DNA of 64,000 nucleotides from the NCBI RefSeq assembly GCF_040365225.1, contig NZ_AP028055.1:1178001-1242000 (forward strand). The letters run 5' to 3'. Shown here piece after piece: positions 34,301 to 43,741 of this stretch. The position numbers were made by a program, and so were the translations under genes. The notes under the pieces were generated by a model, which saw nothing but the letters and a program-made list of their open reading frames with translations, made no database searches and had not been told where the DNA came from. Numbering within the stretch: the stretch's first letter is position 1; each line of letters opens with the position of its first letter. This DNA comes from Bacteroides sedimenti (lineage in GTDB: Bacteria; Bacteroidota; Bacteroidia; Bacteroidales; Bacteroidaceae).

Positions 34301-34487
34301 TGCTTAAACGAGGTGTAGTGTCGAAAAGAGGCAGACAAAGGGCATCGAGCAACGTCGATTTACCCGACCCGGTGCTGCCGGTAATAGCAAACAATCCGGC
34401 AGAGCGTAATGGTTCTACCGTAAAATCAATCTCAAAATCTCCCTCCAGAGAGGCCAGGTTCCGTCCTCTAATCGCTAATATCTTCAT
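31398..34487 (-). CDS. sbcC: SbcC, ATPase subunit of SbcCD exonuclease
   Basis: 1029 residues, Rad50/SbcC-type: Walker A (GSTGSGKSTLLDAL, about 37-50), two long coiled-coil arms with the zinc hook CPVCG at about 510, ABC signature (LSGGESFLVSLALALG) and Walker B (LFIDEGFGSLD). With SbcD it cleaves hairpin and protein-blocked DNA ends, a natural counterpart to the many palindromes here. It begins inside sbcD (20-base overlap), so the two are translationally coupled. Confidence 0.96.
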   Translation of the reverse strand: MKILAIRGRNLASLEGDFEIDFTVEPLRSAGLFAITGSTGSGKSTLLDALCLPLFDTTPRLSSVSSNNNIQDNKSDTITLKDSRNILRRGTVEGMAQVDFVSLDGEHYRSTWQVGRAGSKASGRLRNVSIILLNLTTNVEEQGTKTELLKKIVSLIGLTFDQFTRSVLLAQGDFATFLKARPGDKAELLEKLTGTDIYSRISQSIFQKSKDAAQDLKQLRDQIQGIELLSDEQVEQLEQERRQIDGETVVMRKQVEMLNQKIGWIKQEQELLREVALGQTNLAGAKAAIEEAKPRYDYVARVDEVQEVRDIYNELQGNLRQGVIHKSGLQVKQQEEKKNAVLIIQASVRQKECQERQRQANEIAEKKEPEILRARELDAKLEVVKRNGVQAKKDSDAALALKAKFENDLQNVSKQIVKENNKIVDLNKWFESKEPYKEVVQRVDLIVNLLNTAQSAHRQAVSCDQTLKSRREMLETEKLRLEATRKEADKLDKLLPAEIIALRAQLSEGVPCPVCGSLHHPLRDEELAGGRSLQEEELNRAKEEAKKQLEQFAATIEECGKEITRLSAMAESYRKQHADAMTDAEGCLGSLPGWKEEFTQGQLQDRLQKVASEWNRNQIELTRLREKSAGLQTALVSGKNNLEESVKSVVDKELKLKEFRNEYNGLLDERKKLLDGKPADEVVALIQKEKKSAEEELRKVSEELNRLTSNGESLKGAIKETMSTITRLEERNALLQKELDQWIADRNGVITQEMVAQLLQKDNAWLASEKRMLDLLKKNELTIGATLQERKKRLELHLAASIRPQGEEETMEKLQSSLLEINARMDGMMKRSGEINALFTAYKDGKEKVKKFQKELPVKESLSENWSKLNELFGSATGSKFKEIAQGYTLDVLLSYANKHLQELSRRYELRRIPDTLGLQVIDLDMLGEIRSVHTLSGGESFLVSLALALGLSSLSSNRMRVESLFIDEGFGSLDADTLRVAMDALERLQTLGRKIGVISHVSEMNEHIATQIRVEKSVNGKSRILITG

Positions 34488-35697
34488 GTTCTATTTCCTG
34501 AATTACGCTTTGCAGCAGTTGCTTCATCGTTTCGGGCATTTCGGTGCCACCATACTGTTTCTCGAACTCCATACGGGCAATCTCCATCGGTGTAATTTTT
34601 TGCAGCTCTTCGTAGCTAAACACCTTTGCTTCAACCGCACCTCCCTGCTGAACAGAGCCAAGTCGTGCAAGACGTACCGATTTGTCTTTCAAGGCTTCCT
34701 CTATTCTGAACCGAAATGAAGGCTCAGGTTCGGTAATGAGTACCTTTACCTCCAGATAAGAAGAGTTTTCTGTAATCTCCCCTTCGGGAAGCCTGGCAAT
34801 TTCTTGCAGCACATCCTCCATTGGTTTAGCCTCATCGGGAATGGTCAGTAGTTTTACGGGAGCATCGAAATATAGTCTTTCAATCTTAGTCACAGCTGAA
34901 GCTTCTATTTCTACCAATGCCACACTCTGTTTGTAGTTCTTCTCGGCAAACGACATCGGAAGCGGTGCACCGGCATAACGCACCTCCTCTCGTCCGCAAA
35001 CCTGCTGCCCACGGTGAAGGTGTCCCAGAGCGGTATAAGCTATCAAGGCCGAAAAGGTGTCGGGTGTCACACACTCTACACCTCCCACCACGGTTCTTTC
35101 CGACCGGTCTTCCTCAGAAACAATTCCTCCGGCGGCATGCAGATGTCCCATCGCCACAATTGCCTGATTGGGCTCACGTATCTTGAGTACTTCCTGAAGC
35201 AAGGCATCATACATAGCCTTAACACCCAACGGATAACTTTCCGCTTCGGGGTAATCTCCCTGACGCAGGTACGGCACCACCATGCACCAAGCCTCCACCT
35301 GACCATCTTTTATGAGAGGAACAATCAGCCGTTGAAAGTCAATCTCCCCTTCAGACGTACGTCTTACAACTCCTTTTACAGTGATATTCATTTCCTGCAA
35401 AAGAGGGTCCGGTGCCTCGAGACGTGCAGCGGAATCGTGATTGCCGGCAATTATCACCACCTGAAGGGAGGGATTATCTGAAGTAATTTCGTGAAGGAAC
35501 TGATAGAAGATTTTCTGTGACTCGGCTGATGGGTTGGGTGTATCGAACACATCGCCTGCAATAAGCAGTACATCCGTAGCCTGTTCCCGCAGCTGGTTTC
35601 TGAGCCATGCCAGGAAGCAGAGATGCTCCGCCTTGCGGTTATAGTCGAAAAAGGTTTGTCCGATATGCCAATCTGCCGTATGAATTAGTTTTATCAT
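34468..35697 (-). CDS. sbcD: SbcD, nuclease subunit of SbcCD
   Basis: 409 residues, Mre11-type metallophosphoesterase: phosphoesterase motifs HTADWHIGQ, IAGDVFDTPNPS, IAGNHDSAARLE, MGHLHAAGG and ALGHLHRGQ. The C-terminal region (about 330-409) binds the SbcC arms. First gene of the sbcDC operon; a TATTTTTG box on the minus strand at 35720-35727 is its likely promoter. Confidence 0.96.
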   Translation of the reverse strand: MIKLIHTADWHIGQTFFDYNRKAEHLCFLAWLRNQLREQATDVLLIAGDVFDTPNPSAESQKIFYQFLHEITSDNPSLQVVIIAGNHDSAARLEAPDPLLQEMNITVKGVVRRTSEGEIDFQRLIVPLIKDGQVEAWCMVVPYLRQGDYPEAESYPLGVKAMYDALLQEVLKIREPNQAIVAMGHLHAAGGIVSEEDRSERTVVGGVECVTPDTFSALIAYTALGHLHRGQQVCGREEVRYAGAPLPMSFAEKNYKQSVALVEIEASAVTKIERLYFDAPVKLLTIPDEAKPMEDVLQEIARLPEGEITENSSYLEVKVLITEPEPSFRFRIEEALKDKSVRLARLGSVQQGGAVEAKVFSYEELQKITPMEIARMEFEKQYGGTEMPETMKQLLQSVIQEIEHEDISD

Positions 35698-35954
35698 TGT
35701 GTTACGGGTTGTTCCCTACAAAAATAGTCTATTTTTTAGAGAGCCCAATAAGATGGAAGGTATATAAAAGAAATAATGTTGAGTAAACTCATCCCAGCCA
35801 ACTAGCCTTATGCAGTTCGAACCTATCAGTTAACGATCTAATCAAAATTTCCACCTTCTTCATTTTGTATACAACACTTTGATTTAGACGATAACAGAGA
35901 ACAACAAATTTCAACGTATTTGCGACATCAAGTTACACTATTGAAAACAAAAAA

Positions 35955-35974
35955 GCAGTCTCATATGAAACTGC
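35955..35974 (-). terminator. terminator of the peroxiredoxin-like gene
   Basis: GCAGT...ACTGC stem with a run of T on the minus strand immediately downstream; it lies within 30 bases of the stop codon at 35982. Confidence 0.7.
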
Positions 35975-35981
35975 CTTGTAA

Positions 35982-36743
35982 TTACTTCATGTTTTCCAGG
36001 AACCTCAGCGCATTGGTAGCATGCTTATAAGTTCTCACCTGTGAACTATGTACGTAAATCACTTTTCCTGTTTTATCAACAATGTAGGTAACTCGTCCGG
36101 GCATATATCCCAGCATATTGGACGGTACTCGAAAGAGTTTGCGTATCTTGTTACCTTCGTCACTCAGCAACGGAAAGAAAAGATCATTTTCGGTAGAAAA
36201 TTGCTTGTGGCTTGAAACAGATTCTTTTCCAATGCCGATAACCTTAGCACCGACAGCTTTAAAATCGTCGAGATTATCACGGAAAGCCCACACCTCACGT
36301 AAAGAGTTCGGACTATTATCGCTATTATAAAAGAAGAGCACCAGATAGTTCTTGCCTATAACGGAATCGGTGACAAACACATTTCCATACTGATCTCTCA
36401 ATGAGAACGAAGGCAGAATACTGCCCACTCCCACTTTTTCTTTTTCCCCAGCAGTAGGCTCTATTTGTGTAAAGCCTATGAAATCAAAGTAGAATATAAG
36501 TAACACCACAAAAGAAACAAGAAAGCCTCTGTAGTAATTTCTATACTTCTTATATTTATAGTGTTCTATACAAATATTGCCGATAATCCCACGAAGTTCA
36601 TCAGCAAATACCGGTTTAATATTAATAAGCCAGCTATCTGTTTGATATACAATTTTACGAAACTTACTACGATAAGCAAGTAATGACAATCCTATTATTA
36701 CGAATAGAATCAGCCAAATATTATCAAGAAGAAAGTTTATCAT
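35982..36743 (-). CDS. membrane-anchored peroxiredoxin-fold protein lacking the peroxidatic Cys
   Basis: 253 residues: two hydrophobic segments (about 6-22 and 73-91) and then an AhpC/TSA (BCP-like) domain from about 104: SILPSFSLRDQYGNVFV, LFFYNSDNSPNSLREVWAFRD, AKVIGIGKESVSSHKQF, PGRVTYIVDKTGKVIYVH. The segment SPNSL occupies the place of TPGCT, so Ser147 replaces the peroxidatic Cys and the resolving Cys is also absent (V-W instead of A-C). The only Cys in the protein is in the loop after the first helix. It cannot act as a normal peroxidase; a sensor or structural role is possible. Monocistronic. Confidence 0.78.
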   Translation of the reverse strand: MINFLLDNIWLILFVIIGLSLLAYRSKFRKIVYQTDSWLINIKPVFADELRGIIGNICIEHYKYKKYRNYYRGFLVSFVVLLIFYFDFIGFTQIEPTAGEKEKVGVGSILPSFSLRDQYGNVFVTDSVIGKNYLVLFFYNSDNSPNSLREVWAFRDNLDDFKAVGAKVIGIGKESVSSHKQFSTENDLFFPLLSDEGNKIRKLFRVPSNMLGYMPGRVTYIVDKTGKVIYVHSSQVRTYKHATNALRFLENMK

Positions 36744-36842
36744 ATTGTTGATGTCTATAGTTAATAATCCTCTGAAATGTATCTACTAATAAAACAGATA
36801 AAAGTTTATTATGTTTTTTTAGTTGTATCTTTTTTATGCAAA

Positions 36843-36876
36843 AAGCCGGCAGAGGAATTAGGTTCCTAGCCGGCTT
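36843..36876 (-). terminator. terminator downstream of papain-like protease
   Basis: AAGCCGGC and GCCGGCTT form a perfect 8-bp stem, with an inner AGGAA/TTCCT pairing and a T-run on the minus strand. Just after the protease stop codon. Confidence 0.8.
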
Positions 36877-36897
36877 AAAATATTAGAAGGAATGAGT

Positions 36898-39800
36898 CTA
36901 ATGAACAAGTATTTTATATGCCTTGCCATCCACTATAACCAAGTAATATCCTGGAGATTGCTGCTTCAGAGCAGACACTTCTGTACCGCTGATAGTATAA
37001 ACAGTAAACAGACTCTCAGTACCAGTCACCTTTATATATCCATTTTCAACCATAACTTCAACTTTTCCTTCAACTTCAGATTCCACTCCCGAAATAAATA
37101 TAGCCTCACCGTTTAAATCAATCTCGGCAAATGCTGTATCAACATTACCGGTATAAGGCACATACGCCTCAAACGGAGCCAAACTTGGAAGGGAACCTTT
37201 GACAAAGGTCATTTTGTCTCCTGTACTGTTCACAATATAGTAACCGGTTATACCGCTTACAGAAGTGCTGCGTGCCATGTCCGATCCACAAAGACAATTT
37301 GTTCTTGGTTGTGTAGGTGTATCCTTGAATTGTACATTCATTGCTGTTCGGAATATTATATTCTTGTCGTTCAACATTCCGTTCTTCAATCGAATCAGGT
37401 ACGCTCCCGCCGGAAGAGCCTTATCGAACGACTTTACAGCATAAAGCTGACCATTTTCATACTTTCTCACTTCGAAGTCGGCTTCCAGAGTCATCTTTCC
37501 ACCAAGACGCACAGTATCTCCGTTGACAATCTTGCCTTGAAAAGAGACCTCTTCCAATGGTGCCGCAAAATTAAGAGGATACCATTTACCGCTTTCCATT
37601 GTCATGGCATAAGAAACCGACCCTTGCAATGTTTTTGGAGTTCCATTAAGACGGCTGTATGCATTGAAGCGGAGTTGCTGCATAGTGCTGCCGTTTACTT
37701 CGCTAAAGGTTGTAACCGATGAAATGGGCTTTACTTCTTCAAATAAAAAGGAGAAATCTCTAAGACTGCTTCCTGAGACCCAGTTATTACCAGAAACTTT
37801 CATATATTTCCCCACTCCATAACAGATACGAACGTTTTCAAAATTATCTTTATGGAAAGAACTGAACAATACACGATAATCTGTATTCGAAGGAATCATA
37901 AATCCTTGATCCACCCTTGCATAAAGGTCGGTATTGATATCCTTCAGATTCCACGAGCCTGTTGAATTTAAAGATATAGCAAACTCACTACTACCGGTAC
38001 GTACATATTTACTATTCAGCCCATAGGTTGCTTTCGAAGGTTCACAAAGCCCTGTCATAGTTCCATCTGCCGCAAACTGGGTTCTGAACTGAGACCAAGT
38101 TGCGTCGCCTCCTGTATTGAAACGATTCCCGTCCTGGTCGCGGATAATATAGGTAGAATTGCTATCAGGAGTAAACTCGTTTGCCACATAATCGGGCACA
38201 CAAAAAGCCATGGATGCCGACCACATATCTCCTTCCGGACCAATATTTCGACGGAGAGCAAAACGGTTATGTGATGAATAATCTTTCGGATTTACTGTTG
38301 CTGATTCATCAAACCGGAAGTATCCATCTAAAGCTGTCTGATTCTGAGTATCAAGCATTCTTGCATTCAGGTTTTGTAGCAGTTCAAGTTGAGTGCGTGC
38401 GGAATTCCAGATGCGGAGTTCATCAATGGTAACATTAGCCGAATTAGTGGCGTTGCCAACTCTCAGGCCATTGGTCCAGGAAGAAGGCATTACGCTCTTT
38501 GTGGTAAAAGTTCTGGTAGCTATCGCCGTTCCGTTTTTATAAAAGACTCCTGCTCCTGCATTGAAAGTGAATGCATAATGATCCCAGCTTTCTTTTTCTA
38601 GTGTGCCGTTGTCCACAGTCATTCTGTCATCGGCTCCAAAACCAATCGACAATCCTCCTTTAGAAGTTTCTGTAATACTGAAAGCATCTGTCGCCATGAT
38701 CTGGCAGTCATCTTTATTATCAGTTGGTTTCATCCACCACTCAATGGTAAACGGGGAAGCAGAGCTCTTTTCACTGAACAGACCGTTTATTGTCAGCATA
38801 TCATTATCTCCGTCAAATGAAAGCGAGTTACCCGAGATATCGTTCGATACGATTACATAATTAGTTTTCTCTACGGTGCTTTCCCCTTTCTCATTAGCTA
38901 CCGTCAGCTTCACCTTGAACTTACCAGAGTTAGTATATGTCACTGTTGGGTTGGGCACAGTCGAGGTCTGTGGTGTTCCACCAGCAAACGTCCATTTATA
39001 TGTATCAGGGGTATAGAGACTCTTGTCGACAAACTTAACTGTTTCCCCCTTCAGTATATATCTCTGAGCCGTTTCAAAGTCTGCTTTCGGAGCCGAACTA
39101 TTTACCACGATTGTTTTCGAAAACGACTTCTGACCGGTAACATTGTTTGCTGTAAGAATAACTAAATACACCCCTACCTGACTGTAAGTTGCCCCTGCAT
39201 TAACGGTTGTTGCTGATTCAGTTTCAGCGCCTTTCATTGTCCAGAGATAGCCGTTAAGCGGGGTCGCAGTCTTGTTCTCAAATGAAACACGTTCACCTGT
39301 TATAATAGTATCTTTGCTTGCAGCAAATAGTGGTTCAGGTAGAGGTAATGACTTAACTACTACATTTTTTGTAGCTGTCAGAATCTCTCCTGTACTTAAT
39401 GTAACACTCTTAGACACCTGAAAGGTTCCTTCACCATTAAAAATCAATGACGGTTTCAGAACGGCAGAATTTATGATACCTGCTGCAGGAACATTCCATT
39501 GGATAGATGCTGTATTGAAAGGATTTGTTGATGAACTGATTTCTATGACTTCTCCAACGTAACAAGAAGAGTTGCTAAGAGTAAAATCGTTAATCGTCCC
39601 TTTGAGAGGATAATCTGTTGCAGAATGAGTAATAGTACCAGTAGGAGAAGCATTGTTTCCTCCTTTGCAATCTTTCAACAGAGTGGAGTTCATGTCCATT
39701 TGGTAATATGCCACCAAATTTGGAAGCGTCTCCGGATGCAGAATGAGCTGATCCTTTCGTGATAAAATTTCATCCTGTGTAAGCGCTTTGTTCCAGATGC

Positions 39801-41916
39801 GGAATTCATCAAGGTTTCCATTGATTCCATTACCAGAAGCACCTACCAAAAAAGTTGAAAGGGCAGGCATACCATTCCCACTATCAATGGTAGTGCCAAC
39901 AGACTGACCATTTTTATAAAGAGTAATTTTAGAGCCATCGAGCACTATTGCAATATGTGTCCATTCGTTGATATTAACAGGAGCAACATTATGAATTCTG
40001 TTGGATGTAGTATATCCCACAGAGATACCTCCGCCACTATTTAGGTGAAAAAGAAATTTCCCCCAACCCGGTCCCATTTGGAAGTTCCAGTTAGTGATAG
40101 CAGCTGGTTTCATCCAGAATTCAATGGTACATTGTGGCATTCCGTTGGTAAAAACGTTTGGAATGGAAAATCCATATCCTCCAAAGTTGATACTTCCAGT
40201 TTCAGAAATGGCCGCTCTAGTAGCAGATGCCAGCTTGTTCACTTGATTGCTCATATTTGATTCAACCTCCATACCATTCACTGTGTAAAATGCTGAAACG
40301 ACATAACTATCGCCAATCTTTGATTCTGTTGCGATGTATGATGTGGCATCGGCATTAAGAGTTGCTATTTTATTATTATTCTTGTAAACCTTATAACCTT
40401 CCAAAGTGTAAGGAGAATATTGAGGTTTTGTCCAACTCAACCCTGTATCGGATATCCAGGTAAGGTTGAGGGGTGCATTGAGCGGTTCTCCCTGCAAAGA
40501 TGTTGTGATGACTGTTTGTTTTCCAAGTGTAGAAATAGTGACATTTTTCTGAGTAAATGGAATTTCGATCCCTTTTTCATCAAGCGCATAATCCATTATA
40601 GAACAGTCTGCTATTTTTCCGACTCCGGTAGCATCTGCGCTGGAGTTGACAATAAAGAAATATTTTAGTGGCTTAGACAGATCAAAAGAAGAGACCAGAT
40701 CTGTGATGTCATAACCAAACTCCATGTCTTCAGTATGCATCACTCCATCAGCCCATTGTCCTAGCATCGGAACATTATTCAATTTTATTCCATTTACTTT
40801 CTGCCAGCCACAATAAGTAAAGTGGGACAAAGGTATCTCTCTGTCGGGGACATTTGCATTCATATCTGTCGATGCACCAACGCTCAGGCTAAGCTCGCTT
40901 CGGTGGCTAAAGTTCATTTTTACCTTTAACGCCTTAAGTGGACGATAATTCTTACGAATATGATAAAGTTCTGGTTGCCAGTATCCAGTTGCAGTTCTGG
41001 TTGGCTTCGCCTGAGAATACGGACAGTACACCAATCCCTTGTTAGCCCACCCGGATCCCCATGAGTTTACAATAATCCATGCACCCACTTCATCGGATGT
41101 CTGCACCCCGTCAGCATTTATATCACACCAGATATCATCGTCGTAACCCACAATAGTTAATGCATGATCCACCTGATCTCCCCAGTATTTTATATATTTT
41201 TGACCGACATTCTTACCGGTACTTATTGTTCCTAGTGTCGCTGCACTAGCAACCCCAATTCCAGCAACCCCTCCGCGTCCTTGAAATGCCGGATCTCCAT
41301 TGTGATCATATAGCCATCCTTTTAGAATATTAGCATACTGTTGCTGATCCAACGGGCCTATATTTGAAGTTTCCGAAATACGATTAAACATGGCACTGTA
41401 CCACTTATCATATCCGGTCATCCAACCAAATGGATCTTCGTTTCCTTGATTACCAAACAATTTTGAATAGGTTCGTCCTCCATACATATTCATGTTTGGA
41501 ATGCCATTATCTCTAGCCATACCTTCTTTGCCAGGACCATGATTGGTCAACAACCAAGTGAAATGTGTTGGATAAATGTTTTCGGGAAGCGATGCATCTG
41601 TACCTCTGTATGCATTGATCTCTTCAGTGAACATATAACCTATGCGTGAAGCAGAGCCACACGACCCGTTATCCTGATTAAAAACCGGAGGAAAATAGAT
41701 CTTTTCCGAGTTATCCACCCTTCGAGGTAGCACAACAGCCATTCGTTTGCGAGACCAAGGATATTTATGAGGATTATAAAACTCGCTAACCTTGACTGAT
41801 TTATAGTCGGGATATTTTATGTAATTTACTGGAATGGTATCCTGAGCAGAAAGTTCGTATGGAATCAGAAAAAACAGTCCTGCGATAAGAAGTTTGTGTG
41901 TGTGTTTGTTGGCCAT
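36898..41916 (-). CDS. secreted papain-like multidomain protease with C-terminal sorting-like domain
   Basis: 1672 residues. Signal peptide to about 24. C1-type peptidase domain (about 60-315) with Cys86 in QDNGSCGSA, His in DHALTIVGYDDD and Asn in VNSWGSGW. Then an FnIII-like domain (about 470-560), a LamG/concanavalin-like domain (about 575-730), three PKD-like domains (about 780-1030), a second LamG domain (about 1040-1190), a beta-rich region, and a C-terminal about 80-residue domain ending VYTISGTEVSALKQQSPGYY. That end resembles the T9SS type A sorting domain. T9SS is rare in Bacteroidaceae, so this is either a true substrate or a relic. No T9SS machinery is in this window. Probably exported and host- or substrate-degrading. 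Confidence 0.85.
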   Translation of the reverse strand: MANKHTHKLLIAGLFFLIPYELSAQDTIPVNYIKYPDYKSVKVSEFYNPHKYPWSRKRMAVVLPRRVDNSEKIYFPPVFNQDNGSCGSASRIGYMFTEEINAYRGTDASLPENIYPTHFTWLLTNHGPGKEGMARDNGIPNMNMYGGRTYSKLFGNQGNEDPFGWMTGYDKWYSAMFNRISETSNIGPLDQQQYANILKGWLYDHNGDPAFQGRGGVAGIGVASAATLGTISTGKNVGQKYIKYWGDQVDHALTIVGYDDDIWCDINADGVQTSDEVGAWIIVNSWGSGWANKGLVYCPYSQAKPTRTATGYWQPELYHIRKNYRPLKALKVKMNFSHRSELSLSVGASTDMNANVPDREIPLSHFTYCGWQKVNGIKLNNVPMLGQWADGVMHTEDMEFGYDITDLVSSFDLSKPLKYFFIVNSSADATGVGKIADCSIMDYALDEKGIEIPFTQKNVTISTLGKQTVITTSLQGEPLNAPLNLTWISDTGLSWTKPQYSPYTLEGYKVYKNNNKIATLNADATSYIATESKIGDSYVVSAFYTVNGMEVESNMSNQVNKLASATRAAISETGSINFGGYGFSIPNVFTNGMPQCTIEFWMKPAAITNWNFQMGPGWGKFLFHLNSGGGISVGYTTSNRIHNVAPVNINEWTHIAIVLDGSKITLYKNGQSVGTTIDSGNGMPALSTFLVGASGNGINGNLDEFRIWNKALTQDEILSRKDQLILHPETLPNLVAYYQMDMNSTLLKDCKGGNNASPTGTITHSATDYPLKGTINDFTLSNSSCYVGEVIEISSSTNPFNTASIQWNVPAAGIINSAVLKPSLIFNGEGTFQVSKSVTLSTGEILTATKNVVVKSLPLPEPLFAASKDTIITGERVSFENKTATPLNGYLWTMKGAETESATTVNAGATYSQVGVYLVILTANNVTGQKSFSKTIVVNSSAPKADFETAQRYILKGETVKFVDKSLYTPDTYKWTFAGGTPQTSTVPNPTVTYTNSGKFKVKLTVANEKGESTVEKTNYVIVSNDISGNSLSFDGDNDMLTINGLFSEKSSASPFTIEWWMKPTDNKDDCQIMATDAFSITETSKGGLSIGFGADDRMTVDNGTLEKESWDHYAFTFNAGAGVFYKNGTAIATRTFTTKSVMPSSWTNGLRVGNATNSANVTIDELRIWNSARTQLELLQNLNARMLDTQNQTALDGYFRFDESATVNPKDYSSHNRFALRRNIGPEGDMWSASMAFCVPDYVANEFTPDSNSTYIIRDQDGNRFNTGGDATWSQFRTQFAADGTMTGLCEPSKATYGLNSKYVRTGSSEFAISLNSTGSWNLKDINTDLYARVDQGFMIPSNTDYRVLFSSFHKDNFENVRICYGVGKYMKVSGNNWVSGSSLRDFSFLFEEVKPISSVTTFSEVNGSTMQQLRFNAYSRLNGTPKTLQGSVSYAMTMESGKWYPLNFAAPLEEVSFQGKIVNGDTVRLGGKMTLEADFEVRKYENGQLYAVKSFDKALPAGAYLIRLKNGMLNDKNIIFRTAMNVQFKDTPTQPRTNCLCGSDMARSTSVSGITGYYIVNSTGDKMTFVKGSLPSLAPFEAYVPYTGNVDTAFAEIDLNGEAIFISGVESEVEGKVEVMVENGYIKVTGTESLFTVYTISGTEVSALKQQSPGYYLVIVDGKAYKILVH

Positions 41917-42261
41917 ATATGTTTTTTAATATTAACATTCACGTATTATGTTCAATCATAAGATTCCTTTTCATTGATTTATGAATCAAGCTAAAAAATA
42001 GGTTGTAAAAGTTCGAATAAAATTTCTGCAAATATAGGATTTTTAAGCAGCTTTGACATAAGTCTTTAAAATATATACAATCATTTTTTATTATTTATTA
42101 TAATTCGATACACAACTTAGAAAAACTTTTATTATTTACATTGTACTAATCATCCAAATGAAGCGTGGCAATAACAATTAATTTATATTAAATTGTTGAC
42201 ATAATTTTATCTGATCTACTTTTTACAAATTGGCTATAAATATTCGTATATCTTACATATT

Positions 42262-42294
42262 ATATTACAATATAAAGCGTGTATATTGTAATAT
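42262..42294. promoter_or_regulatory. 13-bp inverted repeat operator over a promoter
   Basis: ATATTACAATATA (42262-42274) and TATATTGTAATAT (42282-42294) are exact inverses with a 7-base spacer, and the right arm ends 5 bases before the TATATTTG box. A bound protein would cover the -33 region, so repression of the barrel gene is likely. Confidence 0.6.
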
Positions 42295-42299
42295 TTATC

Positions 42300-42307
42300 T
42301 ATATTTG
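42300..42307 (+). promoter_or_regulatory. -7 box for the barrel gene at 42423
   Basis: TATATTTG matches TAnnTTTG; expected start near 42313, leader of about 110 nt. No TTTG is visible at -33, so an activator-free start might be weak. Confidence 0.5.
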
Positions 42308-42422
42308 CATCATGATCATTGTTTTTAGACCACTTTACATAAGACTTAAGACACTAAACAACATAAAGAATAATCCAACACAAAATAAGATATTTATAAC
42401 AGACAAATTATCCATATAAATT

Positions 42423-43109
42423 ATGAAATCACTTTTACTTTCATTAGCATTCGTTTCGTGTCTTGGTGCATGCTCTGTAAAGGCTCAAAATAAGCCATTC
42501 TCTATTTTTGGAAGCTACGTGCTTGGATTTGGGAATATAATCTCAAAAGCAGAAACAGGATTAACAGAACCTCAAAGCCAACAAATTGAAAAGCTTAGGT
42601 CAGGCACAATTAGTCAGTTTGAAATCGGTTCATATTATAAATCATTAGGCTTGGCATTTATCTATAATAGCTATGATGCTTCAGCCGAAACAAATTATGA
42701 AAACGCAGATGTGAATACCGATGCAAGATTTGAAGACGGGATTCTAAATGATGATTTAACGTTACAGTTTTATGGTGGTGAAATTCGTTATAAAATAAAT
42801 ATCTTCAATCGAAAGATGAATTTAATATACAAATATGCTTTAGGTGTTCAAAAATACACAATAGAAAAAGATGTTCAAATAATTGATAATCGTCCTTATA
42901 CATACAGCAATAAGCTTAAAGGAAGTACTTTTACATCGTTATTGGGAGCAGAAGTCAACTACAACATTCTAAAATCATTGAGCGTAGGAATTGAAACATC
43001 TATTGTTCCAAGTAAATATAAAAAACTCAACTCAGAATACAACAGCTATTCCACAAATGAGTCTACAGCACGTCTCAACACTGGTATTAAAGTGACAGTT
43101 ACTCTTTAA
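42423..43109 (+). CDS. outer membrane beta-barrel protein
   Basis: 228 residues: signal peptide (MKSLLLSLAFVSCLGACSVKAQ; a Cys at 17 could also be a lipobox, but CSVKAQ suggests type I cleavage), then alternating strands (FSIFGSYVLGFGN; EIRYKINIFNRKMNLIYKY; STARLNTGIKVTVTL). Small barrel, function unknown. A palindrome over its promoter suggests dedicated regulation. Confidence 0.68.
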   Translation: MKSLLLSLAFVSCLGACSVKAQNKPFSIFGSYVLGFGNIISKAETGLTEPQSQQIEKLRSGTISQFEIGSYYKSLGLAFIYNSYDASAETNYENADVNTDARFEDGILNDDLTLQFYGGEIRYKINIFNRKMNLIYKYALGVQKYTIEKDVQIIDNRPYTYSNKLKGSTFTSLLGAEVNYNILKSLSVGIETSIVPSKYKKLNSEYNSYSTNESTARLNTGIKVTVTL

Positions 43110-43234
43110 GAACTATTAATATAGCAAATCCCCCTCTTCTATTAATTATAAAAAGCTGTAAACTAACAAATTTAAAACCGCTCTAAATTTTTATCTGATT
43201 CTAATTATTTTGGAGATAAAAATGCAAAGGATTT

Positions 43235-43486
43235 TTAGGCTTCTCCACTAATAAATCCATTTAAATAATGAACAGAAAGGTCATTTTCAGATTCATCGTT
43301 ACTTAAAATGCTTAACTTTCTTGGGTGTTCAACCTCCTCAAAAGGAATACAATTCATCTTCCCCAAATCAGTCACAAATGCAACCAACTCTTTCCGATCC
43401 TGATCATATATTGTTCTGCCAATTGATGTTGAACCTTTATAGCAGAACATTACCCAAACATAGGGCTCAAACTTATAATTTCCCAT
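43235..43486 (-). CDS. small hypothetical protein
   Basis: 83 residues, no signal, mixed composition (MGNYKFEPYVWVMFCYKG at the start). No family recognised. It stands alone before a long AT-rich gap; the start codon has no strong ribosome site. Confidence 0.5.
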   Translation of the reverse strand: MGNYKFEPYVWVMFCYKGSTSIGRTIYDQDRKELVAFVTDLGKMNCIPFEEVEHPRKLSILSNDESENDLSVHYLNGFISGEA

Positions 43487-43741
43487 AGTTTATTTATTTA
43501 GAGTGAACACACAAGCTGCTAAAATTAGATATTTACAAACAACCAAACCACCATTTATATCAAGTATAAAGTTTTTCAAAAGTCTTTTTTGTACGCAGAA
43601 TTAACTAAACATACCTTTAATTCAAATAGCTATATTTTTTTATAAAATACAGCTTTATTAACAAAGATAAATAATTTATTATAATTAAGCATCAATAAGC
43701 TGAAAATATATTTATTGAAATAACAGTGTGACATTATGGCT

